DNA of 56,696 nt, from contig JAUXOL010000007.1 of the NCBI GenBank assembly GCA_030682375.1, positions 1 to 56,696 on the forward strand, given 5' to 3'. The stretch's first letter is position 1; the number at the start of each line of letters is the position of its first letter. Both the position numbers and the translations under genes were made by a program. This document shows positions 9,597-17,446 of this stretch, piece by piece. The notes under the pieces are model-generated. The model was not told the DNA's origin. It did not search any database and worked only from the letters and a program-made list of their open reading frames with translations. Origin of the DNA: Gallionella sp. (GTDB lineage Bacteria > Pseudomonadota > Gammaproteobacteria > Burkholderiales > Gallionellaceae).

Positions 9597-9989
9597 TTAC
9601 TTAACGATCTTGAGTTGCGGTCGTTGCGGCTTCTTCGACCCGGACTCATCGCCCCCGGCTGCCGGAGGCGCTGGATGCTCTCCCGGCTGGAACACCAGAC
9701 CCTGCCCGGTCTCCTTGGCAAAGATGCCGATGACCGCGCCCACCGGCACGATGATGTCGAACGGCGCACCGCCGAAACGGCCGCTGCAGGTAACGAACTC
9801 GTTACCCAGCTCCAGATTGCGCACTGCGTCCGCACTCAGGTTCAGCACAATCTCGCCATCCTTGACGTAGGCCAGCGGCACCTCGGTGAATGCGTCGACG
9901 CGCACCGCCAGATACGGCGTCAGGCCGCTGTCCTCGCACCATTCGTAGATAGCGCGTATCAAATAGGGACGCGTCGATAGATCGCTCAT
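9597..9989 (-). CDS. sspB: ClpXP adaptor SspB
   Basis: 130 residues. The ATG start at 9989 overlaps the sspA stop by one base; the frame continues open upstream into sspA, but this start gives the conserved N-terminus MSDLSTRPYLIRAIYEWCEDSGLTP. The substrate-binding core contains VNLS-like and RFGG elements (IVLNLSADAVRNLELG, SGRFGGAPFDIIVPV). The C-terminus ends in LKIVK, the ClpX-docking tail. It tethers ssrA-tagged and related substrates to ClpXP. It lies in an operon with sspA, as is usual. Confidence 0.95.
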   Translation of the reverse strand: MSDLSTRPYLIRAIYEWCEDSGLTPYLAVRVDAFTEVPLAYVKDGEIVLNLSADAVRNLELGNEFVTCSGRFGGAPFDIIVPVGAVIGIFAKETGQGLVFQPGEHPAPPAAGGDESGSKKPQRPQLKIVK

Positions 9990-10585
9990 TATTTGCGCAT
10001 CGCTCTTTCGGATGGAGTCAGCGCATCGATGAAGCCCTGGCGAGAGAACAGACGCTCGGCATACTTCATCAGCGGCGCAGCTTCCTTGCCCATCTGGATG
10101 CCGTAGTGATCCAGTCTCCACAACAACGGAGCGATGGCCACGTCCAGCATCGAGAACTCCTCGCCCAGCAAGAACTTTTGCTTGGTCAATATCTGGGCCA
10201 GCTGGGTGAGATTGTCGCGTATCGCGGCACGCGCCTTGTCGGCCGCCTTGCCATTCTGCTCGATAGCGTCCACCTGGCTGTACAACTCCTGTTCGAAGCG
10301 GTGCAGGAACAAGCGCGCGCGGCCGCGCATCACCGGATCGGGCGGCATCAACTGCGGATGCGGGAAGCGCTCGTCGATGTACTCGTTGATGATGTTGGCT
10401 TCGTACAAGATCAGGTCGCGCTCGACCAGCACCGGCACCTTGTTGTACGGATTGATCACCGCGAGATCTTCGCTGCGGTTCAGCAGGTCCACATCGATCA
10501 CCTCGAAATCCATGCCCTTTTCGAACAGGACGATACGGCAACGGTGGGAATATGGGCACGTCGTGCCCGAATAGAGTCGCATCAT
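9989..10585 (-). CDS. sspA: stringent starvation protein A (GST-fold)
   Basis: 198 residues with an N-terminal thioredoxin-like domain (LYSGTTCPYSHRCRIVLFEKG, NPYNKVPVLVERDLILYEANIINEYID) and a helical C-terminal domain, as in SspA. In E. coli SspA binds RNA polymerase and acts in stationary-phase and acid-stress transcription; it has no GST activity. Two adjacent Met codons make the start uncertain by one residue. It is followed by sspB with a one-base overlap. The order petC-sspA-sspB is common in betaproteobacteria. Confidence 0.93.
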   Translation of the reverse strand: MMRLYSGTTCPYSHRCRIVLFEKGMDFEVIDVDLLNRSEDLAVINPYNKVPVLVERDLILYEANIINEYIDERFPHPQLMPPDPVMRGRARLFLHRFEQELYSQVDAIEQNGKAADKARAAIRDNLTQLAQILTKQKFLLGEEFSMLDVAIAPLLWRLDHYGIQMGKEAAPLMKYAERLFSRQGFIDALTPSERAMRK

Positions 10586-10627
10586 AGGAACAACCTGACT
10601 TCAAAACTTGCTAAATAAAAACCAAAA

Positions 10628-10648
10628 GGCGGAGCCGATGGCTCCGCC
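10628..10648 (-). terminator. rho-independent terminator after petC
   Basis: GGCGGAGCC-GAT-GGCTCCGCC is a perfect 9-bp stem with a 3-base loop. On the minus strand it is followed by a T-rich tract (CCTTTTGGTTTTTATTT), so it ends the petABC transcript before sspA. Confidence 0.85.
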
Positions 10649-10710
10649 GCGATGGCGCTCGGAAAAACTTGCCGCGAAATTACCACATTCGGGGCATGAA
10701 ATTCAACCGC

Positions 10711-11442
10711 TTAGTGAATATCCTTCCAGATTTCCTTTTTCAGCGCGTATACCAGCACGAACAAAAGGGACAGGAAACCGAGCACGATCAGACCGAGATC
10801 ATAGCGCACCAGCTTGGCTGGCTCGCCCATGAACACCAGAAAGTTGGTCAGATCGGCGACCGCCGAATCGTATTCCGCCGGCTTCATCGAACCCGGCGTA
10901 GTCAGTTCCAGCTTTCTGGTTTCATGGCCCTCGTGACTCTCGACCTTAAGCGTCTGTTCGCCCTGCATATCGGACAGCACATGCGGCATGCCGACCTTGT
11001 CGAAGATCGTATTGTTCCAGCCGGTCGAACGCGTGTTATCCACATAGAAACTGCGCAGATAAGTGTAGAGCCAGTCGGCGCTGCGCGAACGGGCGATCAC
11101 GCTCAGATCCGGCGGGGCTACCCCGTAAGCCAGCTTGGCAGAGTTGGCATCCATCGCCGCCTGCATCGTGGAACCCAGCTTGACGTCCTCGGGCAGCTCC
11201 AGATCTTTCTTGATCTGCTCTTCCGTCATGCCGACGTCCTTCAGACGGTTATAGCGCATGTAGGAGGCGCTATGACAAGCCAGACACCGCGAAGTAAAGA
11301 GCTTGGCGCCACGCTGCAGGGACACTTGGTCCTTCAGATTCACCGGGGCCTTGTCCAGATGGACTTCCGCACCGCTGGCGATCGCCACCGCTGGCATCGC
11401 TATCAGCAACGCCAGCATCCATAGTTTATTGATTGCTTTCAT
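10711..11442 (-). CDS. petC: ubiquinol-cytochrome c reductase, cytochrome c1
   Basis: 243 residues. A signal peptide (MLALLIAMPAVAIASGA) is followed by the haem c motif CLACH (residues 53-57, in SRCLACHSASYMRYNRL). Further markers are LAYGVAPPDLSVIARSRS and the C-terminal membrane anchor (VRYDLGLIVLGFLSLLFVLVYAL). It carries electrons from the Rieske centre to soluble cytochrome c on the periplasmic face of complex III. It is last in petABC, 19 bp after petB. Confidence 0.96.
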   Translation of the reverse strand: MKAINKLWMLALLIAMPAVAIASGAEVHLDKAPVNLKDQVSLQRGAKLFTSRCLACHSASYMRYNRLKDVGMTEEQIKKDLELPEDVKLGSTMQAAMDANSAKLAYGVAPPDLSVIARSRSADWLYTYLRSFYVDNTRSTGWNNTIFDKVGMPHVLSDMQGEQTLKVESHEGHETRKLELTTPGSMKPAEYDSAVADLTNFLVFMGEPAKLVRYDLGLIVLGFLSLLFVLVYALKKEIWKDIH

Positions 11443-11461
11443 GTCAGCGAACCTTTCTGTT

Positions 11462-12700
11462 CTATTTGCAAGTCACGCGATCTGGCTCGGGCTTGCACTT
11501 GTCGATCTTGGTATACCAGGGCATCAGGATGAAGAATGCGAAGTACACCACGGACAGCACCTGAGAGAGGATCGTGTAAGTCGGTGTGGCGGGCATCAGG
11601 CCCAAGTAACCGAGACCGACGAAGCTGATCACAAAGGAAGCCAGGAATGCCTTGTAGATCGGGCCACGGTAACGGATCGACTTGACCTTGCCGCGATCCA
11701 GCCACGGCAGGAAGAAGAACGCTACAGTCGCGACGCCCATCGCCACCACGCCCGGGAACTGCGAACCGAACATCGGCGGCACCGCACGCAGGATCGCGTA
11801 GTACGGCGTGAAGTACCACACCGGTGCGATGTGCTCTGGAGTCTTCATCGGGTTGGCCGGCACGAAGTTGTTGTACTCCAGGAAGTAACCGCCCATGTCC
11901 GGCGCAAAGAACACGATCGCGCAGAACACGATCAGGAAGCCGATCACGCCGACGCCATCCTTGACGGTGTAGTAGGGATGGAACGGAATGCCGTCCAGCG
12001 GCTTGCCGTTGGCATCCTTGTGCTTCTTGATCTCGACGCCGTCCGGGTTGTTGGAGCCGACTTCATGCAGGGCGATCAAGTGTGCGACCACGACCAGCAC
12101 CAGAATCAGCGGAATCGCGACGACATGCAGCGCGAAGAAGCGGTTCAGCGTGGTATCGGACACGACGAAGTCGCCGCGGATCAGGATGGAAAGATCCTGG
12201 CCGACGAACGGCACCGAAGAGAACAGATTCACGATCACCTGCGCACCCCAGAACGACATCTGGCCCCATGGCAGCAGATAGCCCATGAACGCCTCGCCCA
12301 TCAGCATCAGGTAGATGACCATACCGATGATCCACACCAGTTCGCGCGGCGCACGATAGGAGCCGTACATCAGGCCGCGGAACATGTGCAGGTAGATCAC
12401 CACGAAGAACATCGAAGCACCGGTGGAATGGATGTAGCGCAGCAGCCAGCCCCATTGCACGTCGCGCATGATGTACTCGACGGAAGCGAAGGCAAACAGC
12501 GCATCCGGCTTGTAGTTCATCGTCAGGAAGATGCCGCTGACGATCTGGATAACCAGCACCAGCAGCGCCAATGAACCGAAGAAATACCAGAAGTTGAAGT
12601 TCTTCGGCGCATAGTATTCGGAGACATGCTCCTTCCAGAGCGAGGTCAGCGGAAAGCGCTCGTCGATCCAGCCGATCAGTTTAGTAAGCAGATTCATCAT
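11462..12700 (-). CDS. petB: ubiquinol-cytochrome c reductase, cytochrome b
   Basis: 412 residues, a full-length fused cytochrome b with eight membrane spans. Haem-ligand regions are visible (RYIHSTGASMFFVVIYLHMFRGL and NRFFALHVVAIPLILVLVVVAHL). The Qo-site segment WGAQVIVNLF and the PEHIAPVWYFTPYYAILRA stretch are typical (PEW/PEH variant). It holds both b haems and both quinone sites. Its start overlaps the petA stop by 4 bases. Confidence 0.97.
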   Translation of the reverse strand: MMNLLTKLIGWIDERFPLTSLWKEHVSEYYAPKNFNFWYFFGSLALLVLVIQIVSGIFLTMNYKPDALFAFASVEYIMRDVQWGWLLRYIHSTGASMFFVVIYLHMFRGLMYGSYRAPRELVWIIGMVIYLMLMGEAFMGYLLPWGQMSFWGAQVIVNLFSSVPFVGQDLSILIRGDFVVSDTTLNRFFALHVVAIPLILVLVVVAHLIALHEVGSNNPDGVEIKKHKDANGKPLDGIPFHPYYTVKDGVGVIGFLIVFCAIVFFAPDMGGYFLEYNNFVPANPMKTPEHIAPVWYFTPYYAILRAVPPMFGSQFPGVVAMGVATVAFFFLPWLDRGKVKSIRYRGPIYKAFLASFVISFVGLGYLGLMPATPTYTILSQVLSVVYFAFFILMPWYTKIDKCKPEPDRVTCK

Positions 12701-13290
12701 GCATTCCCCTTGCTATCGTCGCCGATCAACAGCCGTGTATCGCCGATGTACTTGTGCGGCGGAATGATCAGGTTGGTCGGGGCCGGAACGCCCTTGAACA
12801 CGCGTGCGGCCAGATCGAAACGCGAACCGTGGCAGGGGCAGAACCAGCCGCCTGCCCAGTTGGAGCCTAAGTCGGCCGGAGCGATCTCCGGACGGAAAGT
12901 CGGCGAGCACCCCAGATGGGTGCAGACGCCCAAAACGACCAGGAATTCAGGCTTGATCGAGCGAGTTGCGTTATTGCAGTATTCCGGCTGCTGCGGCACA
13001 TCGGAACCGGGATCGGCCAGTTCTTCGTCGTGCTTGGCCAGCAGATCCAGCATTTCCGGCGTGCGATGCACGATCCACACCGGCTTGCCTTGCCACTCCA
13101 CGCTTATCATCGTACCTGGCGCTACAACGCTCAAGTCGACTTCGACCGGAGCGCCGGCCGCCTTGGCGCGTTCGCTCGGCATCAAACTCAGTACGAACGG
13201 CGCGCCGGCGCCGGCCGCCGCAACACCGCCTGCTGCGGTTGTGGCGGCAAGCAGAAGACGCCGCTTGTTGTGATCAACATTATCAGTCAT
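12697..13290 (-). CDS. petA: ubiquinol-cytochrome c reductase, Rieske iron-sulfur subunit
   Basis: About 197 residues. Cluster ligands sit in CTHLGC and CPCHGS. A twin-arginine-like N-terminus (NKRRLLLAATTAAGGVAAAG) suggests Tat export, fitting a folded Fe-S protein. I chose the ATG at 13290 because GGGATGAGGG lies at a good distance; an in-frame ATG at 13299 would have its ribosome site immediately adjacent. First gene of petABC. Confidence 0.95.
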   Translation of the reverse strand: MTDNVDHNKRRLLLAATTAAGGVAAAGAGAPFVLSLMPSERAKAAGAPVEVDLSVVAPGTMISVEWQGKPVWIVHRTPEMLDLLAKHDEELADPGSDVPQQPEYCNNATRSIKPEFLVVLGVCTHLGCSPTFRPEIAPADLGSNWAGGWFCPCHGSRFDLAARVFKGVPAPTNLIIPPHKYIGDTRLLIGDDSKGNA

Positions 13291-13500
13291 GACCCTCATC
13301 CCTTAAAGTTAGAACTTATGCACGATGACGCCACCGAGCGATCGATGCGATCGCCCTGAATGTCATCAAATAACGGAGGTTGTTGCAGCACTGTCTGCCC
13401 TTGTAGTTATTGCTTTCGGACAATCCAAGGTCTAGCTCCCCAACTTAGACCCCATGCCAGCGGCGCCCCGTCTTAACGACGGCATCCGCCGCAATTACGA

Positions 13501-13917
13501 TTAATTATTCCGTGCGCCCTGAGCCACCCACTTGCGCAGAATCAGTATGTATTGGCGATCAAGCGTGCCGGCTGCGTTCAAGCCCATCGGCATCTTCAAT
13601 CCCTTGTTGGTGCCCGTCAGCAGCTTGGTGAATGTGCTTGCTTCGCTATTCCCGGGAATGACGACCGGACCGTACATCGTACCCTTCATCAGCCCCTGAT
13701 AGGAGGTCAGATCCAGACCGCTCTTGGCATGTCCTTTTCCGCCAGGCTGATGACAACTCACGCAGTGATCATGCAGAACCGGCATCACATCGCTCTTGAA
13801 GCTCACTTCGCCATGGCCCAACACCTTCATTGCTCCCTGCTCGGCACCATCTGCTGCAAAGGCATTGAAAGAAAACAACGCCAACACAGCGGAGCCCAAC
13901 AACATTTTTATCTTCAT
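13501..13917 (-). CDS. small periplasmic c-type cytochrome-like protein
   Basis: 138 residues. Signal peptide 1-21 (FSFNAFA|ADG). One haem-binding motif, CVSCH, lies at 52-56 in FKSDVMPVLHDHCVSCHQPGG. The pattern, with later GLDLTSYQGLMKG and VVIPGNSEASTFTKLL, resembles the Planctomycete-type cytochrome C domain (PF07635 style). A Met-rich loop (GLKMPMG) may supply the axial ligand. It is 210 bp upstream of petA on the same strand. An electron-transfer role near complex III is inferred from position only. Confidence 0.75.
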   Translation of the reverse strand: MKIKMLLGSAVLALFSFNAFAADGAEQGAMKVLGHGEVSFKSDVMPVLHDHCVSCHQPGGKGHAKSGLDLTSYQGLMKGTMYGPVVIPGNSEASTFTKLLTGTNKGLKMPMGLNAAGTLDRQYILILRKWVAQGARNN

Positions 13918-14110
13918 GCTTCCCCCTGAAAAAGACCACTGAAACGACCCGATGAAAAAACCGCGACTGCTGCCCGCAACATCTCTCTCTCGTCAGCTGT
14001 TTGCCAGCAAACGACAGGATGTTACGCAACGATTTTTATTAAGGCAAATAATAATATACTGATTTATCCGGCATGGCAGTCCCTCGTAGGGGCTACCCGC
14101 CCCATCACTG

Positions 14111-14857
14111 CTAGACCGGATTGTCTAGCTCGAAATAGCGGTGTTCCAACCCGAATTGCACACCAAGATGGTTACCCAACGCCTGTATACCATAGCGCTC
14201 GGTAGCATGATGGCCGGCGGCGATGAACGCCACCCCGCTCTCTTGCGCAAGATGGTAGTTCTGCTCCGAGATCTCCCCGGTCAGATAGGCATCCACACCC
14301 TGTGCGATAGCCATCTCGAAATAGCCCTGTGCGCCGCCGCTGCACCATGCGACCCTGCGTATGCTCCGGCTTGCATCGCCGATGACTTGCGGTGCGCGCT
14401 GCAGCCCATCGGCGACCTGCCGGCCGAATTGGGCCAAGGTCTGCGCCTGAGCCAGTTCACCCACACAGACGATATTCTGCTCGCCGAAACGACCCTGCTC
14501 CACTAACCCAAGCCGTTTTCCGAGCTGCGCGTTGTTGCCGAGTTCCGGGTGTGCATCCAGCGGCAGGTGATAGGCCAGCAGACTGACATCGTTGCGCAAC
14601 AGATGCGCGATGCGCCGCTTCTTGATGCCGGTGATCGAGGCATCCTCGTTGCGCCAGAAATAGCCGTGGTGCACCAGGATCGCATCCGCACCCCAGGCGA
14701 CCGCCTCGTCCAGCACATGCTGCGAAGCGGTCACCGCCGTCGCGATGCGCCGCACTTCCGGCCGCCCCTCCACCTGCACGCCGTTCGGGCTATAGTCCTT
14801 GAACAAGGCGGTTTGCAACAGGCTTGCGTTATAATCGCGCAGTTCATCGAGCAGCAT
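14111..14857 (-). CDS. Nif3-family dinuclear metal protein (YbgI-like)
   Basis: 248 residues. The metal-site motifs are all present: LVHHGYFW, YHLPLDAHPELGNN, LTGEISEQN and AAGHHATERYG. The family forms toroidal hexamers with a di-metal centre; its biochemical role is unsettled (annotated as GTP cyclohydrolase I type 2 by homology). It is divergent from degQ across 40 bp, a conserved pairing in betaproteobacteria. Confidence 0.92.
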   Translation of the reverse strand: MLLDELRDYNASLLQTALFKDYSPNGVQVEGRPEVRRIATAVTASQHVLDEAVAWGADAILVHHGYFWRNEDASITGIKKRRIAHLLRNDVSLLAYHLPLDAHPELGNNAQLGKRLGLVEQGRFGEQNIVCVGELAQAQTLAQFGRQVADGLQRAPQVIGDASRSIRRVAWCSGGAQGYFEMAIAQGVDAYLTGEISEQNYHLAQESGVAFIAAGHHATERYGIQALGNHLGVQFGLEHRYFELDNPV

Positions 14858-14897
14858 GAATTTCCCTTAATCCAGAAGCGAACGAAACTATCATACC

Positions 14898-16052
14898 ATG
14901 CGTAAACACTGGCTTTTGTTCACCCAGACCGTCACCATCGCGCTGGCGCTGCTGTTCATCGTCCATACCCTGAAGCCGGAACTGTTGCCGAATGCCGCAC
15001 GCAGCGGCGTGGTGACCCTGTACGAAAACATGCCGCAATCCGCGGGGACGCAGCCGCCGGTCGCCGGACTGAGCGCCGCCGCGCACAAGGCCATGCCCGC
15101 CGTGGTGAACGTATTCACCAGCACCGTCGTCAAGGCACCGATCAACCCGTTTCTGGACGATCCGCGCTTCCGCTTCTTCTTCGGCGACCAACTCGACAGC
15201 GAACCGCAGAACAACTCCAGTCTCGGCTCCGGCGTGATCGTCAGCCCGGACGGTTACATCCTGACCAATCACCATGTGGTGGAGACCGCCGACCAGATCG
15301 AGGTCGCACTGGCCGACGGACGCACGACCAAGGCCCATGTCATCGGCTCCGACCCGGAAACCGACCTGGCCGTGATCAAGATCGACCTCCCCGGCGCCCT
15401 CCCGGCGATCACCTTCGGGCATCCGGAACAGGCACAGGTCGGCGACTTGGTGCTGGCGATCGGCAACCCGTTCGGCGTCGGCCAGACTGTCACGATGGGC
15501 ATCATCAGCGCACTCAAGCGCGACCACCTCGGCCTGAACACCTTCGAGAACTTCATCCAGACCGATGCGGCAATCAATCCCGGCAACTCCGGCGGCGCGC
15601 TGGTGGACGCCAGCGGCAACCTGATCGGCATCAACAGCGCGATCTATTCTCCGAACGGCGGCTCGCTCGGCATCGGCTTCGCGATCCCCTCCAGCACGGC
15701 GAAGAAGACCATGGAACAGATCATCCAGCACGGTTCGGTGACACGCGGCTGGATAGGCGCAGCCGTGCAGGAACTGACGCCTGAATTGGCAGAATCGTTC
15801 AAGCTGGGAGACACCAAGGGCGTGCTGATCACCGAAGTGATACGCAGCAGCCCGGCGGAACGGGCAGGCGTGAAAACCGGCGATATTCTGGTCGCCATCG
15901 ACGACAAGGGCATCGACAGCTGGAACGTCATGCTGGAAACCGTAGCCAACCTGCCCCCCGGCAAAGTGGTGCAGGCCCACCTGATGCGCAACGGCGCGGC
16001 GATCAGCTTGCAGGTCAAGATCGGCAAGCGCCCCGCTCCCAAGGCGCAATAA
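14898..16052 (+). CDS. periplasmic serine protease of the DegQ/DegS (HtrA) family
   Basis: 384 residues. An N-terminal uncleaved-looking membrane helix (WLLFTQTVTIALALLFIVHTL) anchors a trypsin-like domain with catalytic H126 (TNHHVV), D156 (TDLAVI) and S231 (NPGNSGGAL). One PDZ domain follows (about 285-375, GVLITEVIRSSPAERAGVKTGDILVAI). A membrane anchor with a single PDZ is DegS-like (the product is often called Do-like/AlgW), so it may be a regulatory protease for envelope stress. It converges on the secretion-adaptor gene with 23 bp between stops. Confidence 0.9.
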   Translation: MRKHWLLFTQTVTIALALLFIVHTLKPELLPNAARSGVVTLYENMPQSAGTQPPVAGLSAAAHKAMPAVVNVFTSTVVKAPINPFLDDPRFRFFFGDQLDSEPQNNSSLGSGVIVSPDGYILTNHHVVETADQIEVALADGRTTKAHVIGSDPETDLAVIKIDLPGALPAITFGHPEQAQVGDLVLAIGNPFGVGQTVTMGIISALKRDHLGLNTFENFIQTDAAINPGNSGGALVDASGNLIGINSAIYSPNGGSLGIGFAIPSSTAKKTMEQIIQHGSVTRGWIGAAVQELTPELAESFKLGDTKGVLITEVIRSSPAERAGVKTGDILVAIDDKGIDSWNVMLETVANLPPGKVVQAHLMRNGAAISLQVKIGKRPAPKAQ

Positions 16053-16075
16053 CCCCCGCTAGAAGGACGAGGAGA

Positions 16076-17446
16076 TCAGGGCTCCCGGATCGATTCGTCC
16101 AGCGTCTTGGTCAGCGGCCACAGCAAGTAGGAAATCACCGAACGGCTGCCGACCTTGATCTCGGCGGTGAGCGTCATACCCGGCAACAGCCGGGCCTGAT
16201 CCGGCAGCTTCTTCAGGCGCGACGTTCCCATACTGATGCGGCTCAGGTAATAGGCGTCCGCCCCCTGTCCCGCAGCGGCATCGCGACGGAATGCATCCTC
16301 GCTAACGGTGCGCAGCGTCGCATCGACCGCGCCATGACGCTGGAACGGGTAAGCATCGAACTTCAACCGCGCCACATCGCCCACACGGATGTAACCGACA
16401 TCGATGGAGTCGATCTGCACCTCGGCCTCCAGCTCGGCTCCCAGCGGCACCAGCGTGAACAGCGGTTCCGCCCCCTTGGCCACCGAGCCTTGCGAGAGCT
16501 TGGCGATCTCCAGCACCACGGCATCCGCCGGAGAAACCAGGGTCACCAGACGATGACGTTTGTCCGCCTTCTGCAGTTGCTCGTTCAGCGCATCACGGTC
16601 GCGCGAAGTAGACAGCAGATCTTCCATCGTCCGCTGCCGCCAGCCTTTGACGAAGGCCGTCTTCTCGGACTCGGCTCCGGCAAGATCCAGCTTGAGTTCC
16701 TGCTCGCGACTCTTGGCCAGCTGCTGCTCGCGTTCGATCTCCAGGCGCTTCTCCCTCGCCTCCAGCAAACGCAGCGGAGCGGCGAACTTCTGCGCCACCA
16801 GCCTCTCCTGCATGGACTCGATCTCGCGCAAGTCCCTAACCCGCGCACCCAGCACCTGCTGATCCAGATTATTGGTATTCAGCGATGCGCGCAGACGCGC
16901 GATCGACTCTTCCATGCTGCGCAACTGCGCGCGATAACTGGCCTCCCGCTCCACCGACAGCCTGGCCTGAAGCTCGGCATCGCCCCCCGCATCGGGCTTG
17001 TCGGCCAGACGACGGCCGGCCATCTCCGCTTCCAGTCGCCGGGATTGCGTATCCAGGCTTTTCAACCGTGTTCGCAACTCACTCTCGTCCGCTTGGGCGA
17101 AGGTCGGGTCCAGCATCGCCAGCACCTCGCCCTTTTTCACCACCTGCCCGACACGGACATTGATGCTCTGGATGATCGCCGTATCCATGGGCTGCACCAC
17201 GATGTTCGGCAACGGCGTGACCAGCTTGCCGCGCGCGGACACCACCAGGTCGATCTCGGAGAGCGAGGCCCACAGCAGGAACACCACGACCACTGCAACC
17301 AGCAAATGCAGCGTGATGCGCGCCGACCTCGGATAAGGACGGCGCTCGATCTCATCCGCATCCGGGAGGAATTCGATAGCGACCGCGTCGTCGGTTTGCT
17401 TCTTCCCGTCGGCGGGAGTTATAGATGACTTGTCTGTTGATTCCAT
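16076..17446 (-). CDS. type I secretion membrane fusion protein (HlyD family)
   Basis: 456 residues from the ATG at 17446; an upstream TTG at 17467 is possible but less likely. One membrane helix (about 50-70, LHLLVAVVVVFLLWASLSEIDLVV) is followed by the biotinyl/lipoyl half (VQPMDTAIIQSINVRVGQVVKKGEVLAMLDP), a long coiled-coil region and the returning lipoyl and barrel parts (VVLEIAKLSQGSVAKGAEPLFTLVP). This is the HlyD/LapC architecture that links an ABC exporter to an outer-membrane TolC channel. The start overlaps the end of the ABC gene by 28 bases. No outer-membrane partner is encoded in the block. Confidence 0.93.
   Translation of the reverse strand: MESTDKSSITPADGKKQTDDAVAIEFLPDADEIERRPYPRSARITLHLLVAVVVVFLLWASLSEIDLVVSARGKLVTPLPNIVVQPMDTAIIQSINVRVGQVVKKGEVLAMLDPTFAQADESELRTRLKSLDTQSRRLEAEMAGRRLADKPDAGGDAELQARLSVEREASYRAQLRSMEESIARLRASLNTNNLDQQVLGARVRDLREIESMQERLVAQKFAAPLRLLEAREKRLEIEREQQLAKSREQELKLDLAGAESEKTAFVKGWRQRTMEDLLSTSRDRDALNEQLQKADKRHRLVTLVSPADAVVLEIAKLSQGSVAKGAEPLFTLVPLGAELEAEVQIDSIDVGYIRVGDVARLKFDAYPFQRHGAVDATLRTVSEDAFRRDAAAGQGADAYYLSRISMGTSRLKKLPDQARLLPGMTLTAEIKVGSRSVISYLLWPLTKTLDESIREP

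Noticed and set aside
9597..10604. A single 335-codon open frame spanning sspB and the sspA region
   Set aside because: The upstream part is the shadow of sspA in another frame; the conserved SspB N-terminus begins at 9989.
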